A stretch of DNA of 5,089 nt from an uncultured Anaerolineaceae bacterium. GTDB lineage: Bacteria > Chloroflexota > Anaerolineae > Anaerolineales > Anaerolineaceae. Shown here piece by piece: positions 1-5,089 of the stretch. The translations under genes were made by a program, and so were the position numbers. The stretch's first letter is position 1, and every line of letters starts with the position of its first letter. Under the pieces are notes generated by a model. It made no database searches and had not been told where the DNA came from. It saw only the letters and a program-made list of their open reading frames with translations. The stretch lies in NCBI GenBank assembly GCA_937907495.1, contig CALESS010000336.1, positions 1 through 5,089 on the forward strand, in the 5' to 3' direction.

Positions 1-127
1 GGTCTTGTCCCAATTGCGGAATGATCAGCGCCGCGGCGATGATTAATGCCACCGCCCCCAGCACCACCCACAGGGTGGGGAAGGATTGTTTTTTGGTTTT
101 GGTTTTCTTGGGTTGGGTTCTTGCCAT
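1..127 (-). CDS. N-terminus of a membrane-anchored or exported protein, function unknown (3' end outside the window)
   Basis: Only the first 42 residues are visible. The protein begins MARTQPKKTKTKKQ, a strongly basic cytoplasmic stretch with six lysines and one arginine. A single hydrophobic segment follows at about residues 18-37 (LWVVLGAVALIIAAALII), then PQLGQD, where the window ends. A basic head plus one hydrophobic helix is the classic look of an N-in signal anchor or an uncleaved signal peptide, so the rest probably lies outside the membrane. There is no lipobox cysteine in the visible part. The ATG is chosen because a near-consensus Shine-Dalgarno (GGAGGT) sits 4 nt upstream and the codons read cleanly to the edge. 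The gene lies 50 bp downstream of the cyclase gene on the same strand with no clear terminator between, so co-transcription is likely. Membrane-tethered thioredoxin-like proteins often start like this, but nothing here proves that identity. Confidence 0.72.
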   Translation of the reverse strand, partial: MARTQPKKTKTKKQSFPTLWVVLGAVALIIAAALIIPQLGQD

Positions 128-131
128 CGTT

Positions 132-137
132 ACCTCC
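132..137 (-). promoter_or_regulatory. Strong ribosome binding site for the left-edge membrane protein
   Basis: Read on the - strand this is GGAGGT followed by AACG and the ATG at 127-125. It is a six-base match to the anti-Shine-Dalgarno, with 4 nt between the motif and the start (5 nt if only GGAGG is counted). It fixes the start of the partial gene. It is stronger than the sites in front of the other two genes, suggesting efficient independent translation rather than coupling to the upstream stop codon 50 bp away. Confidence 0.8.
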
Positions 138-177
138 AAGCATGTTGGATGCCGGCCCGCCGAAAAAGTTACACGCC

Positions 178-2445
178 TTAACCTTCCACCCGGTTGCGCC
201 CGGAGCTTTTGGCGCGGTACGAGGCCAGGTCTGCGGCGTGGATCAAATCCTCCAGCCGCTTGTGGTCCGCGGTCACTTCCGCCACCCCCAGGCTGGCAGA
301 AACCATCACCGTGCCATCTTCCAGTTCAATCGGGGTGGCAGAAAGCACATCCCGCAAGCGTTCGGCAGTGCGGCGGGCGCCTGCCGCGTTCACCTCCGGC
401 AGCAGCAGCACGAACTCCTCGCCGCCATACCGCCCGATGATATCCATGGCGCGCACATTCTGGCGGCAGCGCTCGGCGATGGTCATCAGCACCCGGTCGC
501 CAACCAGGTGACCGTAGGTATCGTTGATTTTTTTGAAATCATCCACATCCAGCATGATGGCCGAAAAAACCGTCCCATAGCGGGTGAAGCGGTCCAGTTC
601 CCGTTCTCCGAGGTAAAACAACTGGCGGCGGGTGTAGAGTCCGGTCAGGCTGTCGGTGATGGCGAGCCGTTTCACTTCCTCAAACAGGCGGGCGTTTTCC
701 AGCGCCAGGGCAGATTGGCTGGCATAAATCGCCAGGAAGTGCGCCTGCCGGGCCTGGTAGGTGTTGGCTTTCTGGCTGGAAAGACATAAAACGCCCCACT
801 TGCGGTCATACGCCAGGATCGGTGCACCGATCCATGCCGCCGCCCCGGTCGTTTTATCACAGGCTTTCCAATCCGGGGCGAAAGCCGTATCCGGGATCAC
901 CAGCGGTTGACCAGATTCCATCATCTTCACCAGTTGCGGATATCCGGTCACGTCAATTTCGTAATCCTGCCAGGCGGCCTGTTCCGCCTCGGAAAGAACC
1001 GGCGTGCCCAAAGCCCGCACCACCCGCGCCTTGCCGTCCTCCAGCCAGATGAGCAGGGCCAGGTCCGAAGGGACAATCTGCCCCACCTGCTGGATGATGG
1101 CGTCTTTCACTTGCTCCATCTCCAGGGTGGCAGAAAGCACACTGCCAGAAACCCGCAGCGCCTCGGCTGCCTGGCGTTCCTGGCGCACCTGCTCCACGAA
1201 CAACTGGGTTTCCATTAATCGCTGGCGGGCGATCGTCTCGCGATTGAAGACGGCCTGCCGCACCCGGTGATATTCCTGGTGGTGGGCGTAGGCTTTCTGA
1301 TAGTTTCCCAGGGCGGCATAGGCGTCCGCCAGGTCCAGGTGCGCCATGTAAAGCCCCTGCTGAAAATCCGTTTTCTCGGAGAGTTCCAGGCCATGGTGCA
1401 TCTCCGCCAGGGCTTCTTCCGCTTTGCCGTGTGCCAGCAGCCAGCGCCCCCAGACCACCCGCGCCCGGGCTTCGGTGGTGGTGTTGACAATCTCCAGGCA
1501 CAGGCTGAGGGCCTCCTGCAGCAGGGGTTCGGCTTCTGCGTAACGTCCCAGGCGGCAATAGACATCCGCCGCGTTGACCAGCGCATCGGAGCGTTGATAT
1601 TTTGGTGTAACCTCCGAGCGCAGGCTGAGGCTGAGCAAGGAGTATTCCAGCGAGCGCTCATAATCTCCCAGCTCGCGATAAACCATACCCAGGGAACCGA
1701 GGGCAAACACCTTCATCTTCTCGTAACCAATTTCCTCGGAAAGGAGGATCACCCGCTCCAGCAGGTGCATGGCTTTCTCGTTATCCCCCACTTCCATGTA
1801 CATCGTCCCCTGGTTGGTGATGAAGCGCGCCATATCCCGCAGGGAATGACACTCACGAGCGATCTCTTCCCCGCGCAGCAGGGCTTCAATGGCTTCAGCA
1901 TACAACCCCAGGTCGCCATACACGGCACTCAGGCTGTTGAGGGTATCGGCGATTTCCAGCGGCTCTCCGGCGGCTTCGCGCAGCTTCAGGTTGCTCTTGT
2001 GGATCTCAAGTGATTTTTCGTAATCCCCCCGGATGTAATAACACCAGCCAATGGCATCCAGCGTGCGCGCTAAACCGCGGTTATCATCCAACTTCTCAAA
2101 AATTTCTTTCGCTTTACCGAGGTGGAGCAGTGCATCATCAGTGGTGCCGTATTCCAGGTCCACACTGCCGATGACCAGCAGGCTATATGCCAGGCCGGAG
2201 TCGTTTTCCAGCTCCAGGGCTAAACGCTGGGCTTCCTCTGCCAGGCGGCGGGCGCGCTGCGATTGCCCGTTAATCAGGCTCCAGCTTAATTCGTTCAGCA
2301 GCCGCAAATGCTCTTCAGGAGAACTGGCTTCGGCGATTGCATTTTCAAGGTGATGGATTTCGTCTATCTGCAAGGCGACCTTTTCGATTTCCAAAGAATG
2401 TTTCAGAAGGGTGAAGGATCGAGCCGTAAGACTCGCCTCACCCAT
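178..2445 (-). CDS. TPR-GAF-GGDEF protein, predicted cytoplasmic diguanylate cyclase (755 aa)
   Basis: Predicted to make cyclic di-GMP from two GTP. Residues about 45-395 form roughly nine tetratricopeptide-type repeats about 40 residues apart, with recurring blocks such as GDYEKSLEIH (140-149), GDYERSLEYS (260-269), GRYAEAEPLL (300-309) and GNYQKAYAHH (380-389). A charged helix at about 397-432 leads into a GAF-like domain at about 433-585, ending in the linker helix ALENARLFEEVKRLAITDSLTGL typical of GAF-GGDEF joins. The cyclase domain spans about 594-755. It shows DSLTGLYTRR (598-607), metal ligand D633 in LDVDDFKKIND, N641, D650, the catalytic GGEEF at 674-678, an RxxD inhibitory site (R665, D668) exactly five residues before GGEEF, and the closing AKSSGRNRV. 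All key residues are present, so it should be active and subject to product inhibition. No signal peptide or membrane segment is seen, so the input is probably a cytoplasmic ligand or partner protein. The ATG is the only start after an in-frame TAG in the leader, with GGTGA about 10 nt upstream. The TPR-to-GAF boundaries are approximate, and the GAF ligand is unknown. Confidence 0.93.
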   Translation of the reverse strand: MGEASLTARSFTLLKHSLEIEKVALQIDEIHHLENAIAEASSPEEHLRLLNELSWSLINGQSQRARRLAEEAQRLALELENDSGLAYSLLVIGSVDLEYGTTDDALLHLGKAKEIFEKLDDNRGLARTLDAIGWCYYIRGDYEKSLEIHKSNLKLREAAGEPLEIADTLNSLSAVYGDLGLYAEAIEALLRGEEIARECHSLRDMARFITNQGTMYMEVGDNEKAMHLLERVILLSEEIGYEKMKVFALGSLGMVYRELGDYERSLEYSLLSLSLRSEVTPKYQRSDALVNAADVYCRLGRYAEAEPLLQEALSLCLEIVNTTTEARARVVWGRWLLAHGKAEEALAEMHHGLELSEKTDFQQGLYMAHLDLADAYAALGNYQKAYAHHQEYHRVRQAVFNRETIARQRLMETQLFVEQVRQERQAAEALRVSGSVLSATLEMEQVKDAIIQQVGQIVPSDLALLIWLEDGKARVVRALGTPVLSEAEQAAWQDYEIDVTGYPQLVKMMESGQPLVIPDTAFAPDWKACDKTTGAAAWIGAPILAYDRKWGVLCLSSQKANTYQARQAHFLAIYASQSALALENARLFEEVKRLAITDSLTGLYTRRQLFYLGERELDRFTRYGTVFSAIMLDVDDFKKINDTYGHLVGDRVLMTIAERCRQNVRAMDIIGRYGGEEFVLLLPEVNAAGARRTAERLRDVLSATPIELEDGTVMVSASLGVAEVTADHKRLEDLIHAADLASYRAKSSGRNRVEG

Positions 2446-2454
2446 TCCCTGGCA

Positions 2455-2460
2455 CTCACC
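2455..2460 (-). promoter_or_regulatory. Probable ribosome binding site of the cyclase gene
   Basis: On the - strand the leader reads GGTGAG, then nine bases, then ATG at 2445-2443. GGTGA is complementary to the 3' end of 16S rRNA, in the part just beyond the usual GGAGG core. A second purine run, AGGGA, directly abuts the ATG and is too close to work as a Shine-Dalgarno. The site is acceptable but not strong. Confidence 0.5.
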
Positions 2461-2466
2461 GCCCCG

Positions 2467-2485
2467 GCCAAACTTAAAATTTGGC
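2467..2485. promoter_or_regulatory. 19-bp near-palindrome, candidate operator or leader hairpin
   Basis: The sequence GCCAAACTTAAAATTTGGC has two perfect six-base arms, GCCAAA and TTTGGC. If the inner bases are paired too, it becomes nine-base arms around a central A (2476) with a single mismatch. It covers about +2 to +20 of the predicted cyclase transcript, and its centre is about 63 bp upstream of the predicted dnaE transcript start. It could bind a dimeric regulator that blocks the leftward promoter, activates the rightward one, or both. As RNA it could form a short A/U-rich hairpin in the cyclase leader. The symmetry is visible; the role is inferred. Confidence 0.45.
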
Positions 2486-2493
2486 TAATCTGA

Positions 2494-2523
2494 ATTATAA
2501 CCTAATCTTAACGATTCTGGACA
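2494..2523 (-). promoter_or_regulatory. Predicted sigma-70-type promoter of the cyclase gene
   Basis: A perfect TATAAT is read on the - strand at 2499-2494. A poor -35 candidate, TGTCCA (2523-2518, three of six consensus bases), lies 18 bp upstream. The predicted start is near 2487, giving a leader of about 42 nt that contains the near-palindrome and the GGTGA site. The -10 box is convincing in this short AT-rich gap; the -35 is weak, so activator help is possible. Confidence 0.5.
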
Positions 2524-2532
2524 TGCTATAAT
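2504..2532 (+). promoter_or_regulatory. Predicted extended -10 promoter of dnaE
   Basis: TGCTATAAT at 2524-2532 is a perfect extended -10 element (TGn followed by TATAAT). No good -35 hexamer sits 16-18 bp upstream, which is common for extended -10 promoters. The predicted start is near 2539, only about 14 nt before the dnaE ATG and at the edge of its Shine-Dalgarno. Another AT-rich -10-like stretch, TATAAC at 2496-2501, could start a longer leader of about 45 nt. The upstream half of this promoter lies next to the -10 box of the opposing promoter, so the two polymerases could interfere. Confidence 0.55.
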
Positions 2533-2536
2533 GCAA

Positions 2537-2542
2537 GGGGAG
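2537..2542 (+). promoter_or_regulatory. Ribosome binding site of dnaE
   Basis: GGGGAG contains GGAG (2539-2542) with 10 nt to the ATG at 2553, slightly longer than ideal. It overlaps the predicted transcript start of the extended -10 promoter. A message starting there would carry the Shine-Dalgarno at its extreme 5' end. Confidence 0.55.
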
Positions 2543-2552
2543 CCGTTTTTCC

Positions 2553-5089
2553 ATGTCTTTTGTTCACCTGCACGTCCATACCGAATACTCGCTGTTGGAT
2601 GGCTTCAGTAACATCAAGAAGCTTGTCAAACGCGTCCGGGATTTGGAGATGCCCGCCGTGGCCATCACGGATCATGGCACCATGTTCGGCGTCATCGAGT
2701 TTTTCAATGCTGCCAACGAGGCCGGGGTCAAACCCATCATCGGCCTGGAGGCCTACCTGGCACCCCGCCGCATGTCGGACCGCGACTCCCGCTTGGACCG
2801 CTCCGCCTACCACCTGTTGCTGCTGGCGGAAAATGCCACCGGTTACCAAAACCTGCTGCAAATCGCCAGCACAGCCCAACTGGAAGGCTTCTATCAGCAC
2901 CCGCGCATTGATCATGAATACCTGGCTGCCCATGCGCAAGGCCTGATCTGCACCACCGGCTGCATGTCCGGCGAGGTGCCGCGCACCCTGTTGGACCAGG
3001 GACTGGAAGGCGCATGCAAAAAACTGGATTGGTACTACCAGGTCTTTGGGCCGGAGAACTTCTTCTTCGAGCTGCAGCAGCATGAAATTCCCGAGCTGGA
3101 AACCATCAACCAGGCTCTGCTGGAGCTGGCCCCGCACTACAACGCCAATTTCATCGCCACCAGCGATGCCCATTACATCAACAAGGAAGATGCGCGCTAC
3201 CAGGATATCCTGCTGGCCATTCAAACCGGTTCTCTGCTCAGCGATCCCAAACGTATGCGCATGACGGATGCTTCCTATTACCTTCGCCCGCCCGCCGAGA
3301 TGGAAAGCCTGTTTGGTCATATCCCCGGGGCGCTCAGCAACACCCTGCGGATTGCCGAACGCTGCAACGTAGATTTGAGCAACAAAGAATACCGCCTGCC
3401 GCTCTTCAGCGTGCCGGCGGGTTACGACGCCCAGAGCTACCTGCGCAAGCTGTGCGAGGAAGGATTGGAGCGCCGCTACGGTGAGCGCAAAAATGACCCT
3501 GCCGTGCGCGAGCGCCTGGAATACGAGCTTTCCGTCATCCACGAGATGGGCTTTGATGCCTACTTCCTCATCGTCTGGGATATGTGCCGTTATGCCGCCG
3601 ACAACGGCATCTGGTATAACGCCCGCGGTTCGGCAGCCGGCTCGCAGGTGGCCTATGTGCTGGATATCACCCTGGTGGAACCGCTGGAACATGGTCTGAT
3701 CTTCGAACGCTTCCTCAACCCCGGCCGCATTTCCATGCCGGATATTGATCTGGATTTTCAGGATGACCGCCGCGCCCAGGTGATGCAATACACCGCCAAC
3801 AAGTACGGCAACGACCGTGTCGCCCAGATCATCACCTTCGGCACCCTCGGCGCCCGCGCCGCCATCCGGGATGTCGGCCGGGTGTTGGATATTCCCATTT
3901 CCGAGGTGGATCGGGTAGCCAAGCTCATCCCGAACATACCCAGCAGCCCGGTGACCCTGCCCAAAGCCCTGGAAACCATCCCCGAAATGCAGCAAGTGTA
4001 CGCCGAAGCCGAGTACCTGAAAGAACTGATTGACACCGCCATCCACATGGAAGGCGTGGTGCGCCATGCAGGCACGCACGCCGCCGGGGTGGTCATCACC
4101 GACCAACCCGTGATCACCTATGTACCGCTGCACCGCCCCACCAGCGGCGCAGAAGATAGCCCCATCAAGACCGTCACCCAGTTTGAGATGTCGGTATTGG
4201 ATTCGCTCGGCCTGCTCAAAGTGGATTTCCTCGGCCTGATCACCCTCACCGTCATGCAGCGCGCCTGCGAACTGATTGAAAAACGCCGCGGCATCCACTA
4301 CGATCTCCACAACATTCCGCTGGATGATCCCGACACCTACACTTTCCTCGGCAGCGGACATACGGCGGGCGTCTTCCAACTGGAAGGCACCGGTATGACC
4401 CGCTACATGATGCAGATGAAGCCGCAGAACCTTTCCAACATTGTGGCCATGGTGGCGCTTTACCGCCCCGGCCCGATGGAAAACATCCCCAGCTACATCC
4501 GCCGCATGCATAACGAAGAGCCGATCGTGTATCCGCACCCGGATGTGGAGCACATCTTCCGGGAAACGTATGGCATTTCCATCTACCAGGAGCAGATCAT
4601 GTTTGCCGCCATGGAACTGGCGGGGTACACCGCCTCCGAGGCGGATGACCTGCGCAAGGCCATTTCCAAGAAGAAGGAAAAGGCCATTGACGAACATGGG
4701 AACAAGTTTGTCGCCGGGGCGGTGACCCGCGGCATCTCCCACGAGGATGCGGAGCGGATTTTCAAAGATTGGAAAGCCTTTGCCCATTACGGCTTCAACA
4801 AGAGCCACGCCGCGGATTATGCGGTCATCGCGGTCCGTACGGCTTACCTGAAACTGTACTATCCGGCGGAGTATATGACCGCCCTGCTTTCCGCCTCCAA
4901 AAATGATATTGCCAAGGTGGCTTTTTATGTGGCGGACGCCCGCAGTATGGGCCTCGAGGTGCTGCCGCCAGATATCAACCACAGCGATTGGGATTTCACC
5001 GTCGAAGACCGCCCCGAACAGACGCCCGCCATCCGCTTTGGCCTGGGGGCCATCAAAAACGTCTCGCAAAACAGCGTGGAAATAATCAA
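2553..5089 (+). CDS. dnaE: DNA polymerase III alpha subunit, catalytic subunit of the replicative polymerase (3' end outside the window)
   Basis: Replicative C-family DNA polymerase; 845 residues are visible of a family usually about 1150-1200 long. The N-terminal PHP domain (about 3-210) starts HLHVHTEYSLLDG. It keeps candidate metal ligands H7, H9, D16, D40/H41 (ITDHG), E66, H87, C137 and D205/H207 (SDAHY). The polymerase core follows, with RGSAAGS (358-364), the catalytic pair D397 and D399 in PDIDLDF, and the third aspartate D558 in KVDFLGL. Finger-region motifs are QLEGTGM (609-615), YRPGPM (637-642), IYQEQIM, and FNKSHAADYA (748-757). The helix-hairpin-helix region begins near 785 (KVAFYVADARSMGLEVLPPDIN) and is cut by the window end. 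The OB fold, C-terminal domain and clamp-binding motif are not visible. The reading frame is unbroken, with no intein or frameshift. The ATG is the only possible start, because an in-frame TAA lies at 2529-2531, and it places HLHVHT where the family expects it. The product belongs to the DnaE type rather than PolC: PHP is N-terminal and no exonuclease domain is inserted. Confidence 0.97.
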   Translation, partial: MSFVHLHVHTEYSLLDGFSNIKKLVKRVRDLEMPAVAITDHGTMFGVIEFFNAANEAGVKPIIGLEAYLAPRRMSDRDSRLDRSAYHLLLLAENATGYQNLLQIASTAQLEGFYQHPRIDHEYLAAHAQGLICTTGCMSGEVPRTLLDQGLEGACKKLDWYYQVFGPENFFFELQQHEIPELETINQALLELAPHYNANFIATSDAHYINKEDARYQDILLAIQTGSLLSDPKRMRMTDASYYLRPPAEMESLFGHIPGALSNTLRIAERCNVDLSNKEYRLPLFSVPAGYDAQSYLRKLCEEGLERRYGERKNDPAVRERLEYELSVIHEMGFDAYFLIVWDMCRYAADNGIWYNARGSAAGSQVAYVLDITLVEPLEHGLIFERFLNPGRISMPDIDLDFQDDRRAQVMQYTANKYGNDRVAQIITFGTLGARAAIRDVGRVLDIPISEVDRVAKLIPNIPSSPVTLPKALETIPEMQQVYAEAEYLKELIDTAIHMEGVVRHAGTHAAGVVITDQPVITYVPLHRPTSGAEDSPIKTVTQFEMSVLDSLGLLKVDFLGLITLTVMQRACELIEKRRGIHYDLHNIPLDDPDTYTFLGSGHTAGVFQLEGTGMTRYMMQMKPQNLSNIVAMVALYRPGPMENIPSYIRRMHNEEPIVYPHPDVEHIFRETYGISIYQEQIMFAAMELAGYTASEADDLRKAISKKKEKAIDEHGNKFVAGAVTRGISHEDAERIFKDWKAFAHYGFNKSHAADYAVIAVRTAYLKLYYPAEYMTALLSASKNDIAKVAFYVADARSMGLEVLPPDINHSDWDFTVEDRPEQTPAIRFGLGAIKNVSQNSVEII

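Noticed and set aside
128..177. GC-rich self-complementary stretch GGCGGGCCGGC between the cyclase stop and the next start, considered as a terminator
   Set aside because: The possible stem is short, and on the - strand its T run lies before rather than after it, so it does not fit an intrinsic terminator for the leftward transcript.
46..789. A 247-codon frame on the + strand at the left end
   Set aside because: It crosses the start of the membrane protein gene, the gap, and the conserved GGDEF coding sequence, all better explained on the - strand. Its translation shows no family resemblance.
333..1141. An exact 17-bp direct repeat, GGGTGGCAGAAAGCACA, at 333-349 and 1125-1141
   Set aside because: The copies are exactly 264 codons apart and in the same frame, both encoding Val-Leu-Ser-Ala-Thr within the cyclase gene (residues 436-440 and 700-704). 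Similar codons for the same short peptide are a sufficient explanation, and nothing suggests a mobile or recombination site.
1267..2013. A 248-codon frame on the + strand opposite the TPR region of the cyclase
   Set aside because: It has no recognisable domain. It lies entirely opposite well-formed TPR coding sequence, and the repetitive, GC-biased codons of the repeats explain the absence of stops.
2526..5069. An uninterrupted 847-codon reading frame on the - strand opposite dnaE
   Set aside because: It is strikingly long, but the + strand encodes an unmistakable DnaE through the same bases. The antisense translation is rich in His, Gly and Gln with no recognisable domain. It is an effect of GC-rich codon bias in dnaE that leaves few stops on the complementary frame.

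Overview
The window looks like chromosomal DNA of a GC-rich, non-proteobacterial bacterium. The best guess is Chloroflexota, Anaerolineae-like. That guess rests on the style of the DnaE protein, whose PHP domain keeps its metal ligands and whose polymerase core reads PDIDLDFQDDRR, and on a neighbouring soluble TPR-GAF-GGDEF regulator. It comes from family knowledge, not from a database search.

The layout is two transcription units pointing away from each other across an AT-rich gap of 107 bp (2446-2552). To the right, on the + strand, is a 5'-complete but 3'-truncated dnaE (2553 to the window end). It encodes the first 845 residues of the DNA polymerase III alpha subunit: the PHP domain, the whole catalytic palm, the fingers, and the start of the helix-hairpin-helix region. 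To the left, on the - strand, is a complete gene of 755 codons (2445-178). Its product is a cytoplasmic TPR-array, GAF and GGDEF protein, a predicted diguanylate cyclase with intact active site and inhibitory site. 50 bp downstream on the same strand, a second gene starts at 127 behind a strong GGAGGT ribosome binding site and runs off the left edge. Only 42 residues are visible: a lysine-rich N-terminus followed by one hydrophobic helix, so a membrane-anchored or exported protein of unknown function.

The intergenic region holds two back-to-back TATAAT boxes, one per strand, and a 19-bp near-palindrome. The palindrome lies just inside the predicted transcript start of the cyclase gene and about 63 bp upstream of the predicted dnaE start. 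This is the most plausible regulatory feature in the window.

The dnaE and cyclase products have no obvious biochemical link; their adjacency may be incidental. I found no mobile element, CRISPR array, tRNA, rRNA or convincing terminator. No undescribed multi-gene system is evident in these 5 kb.
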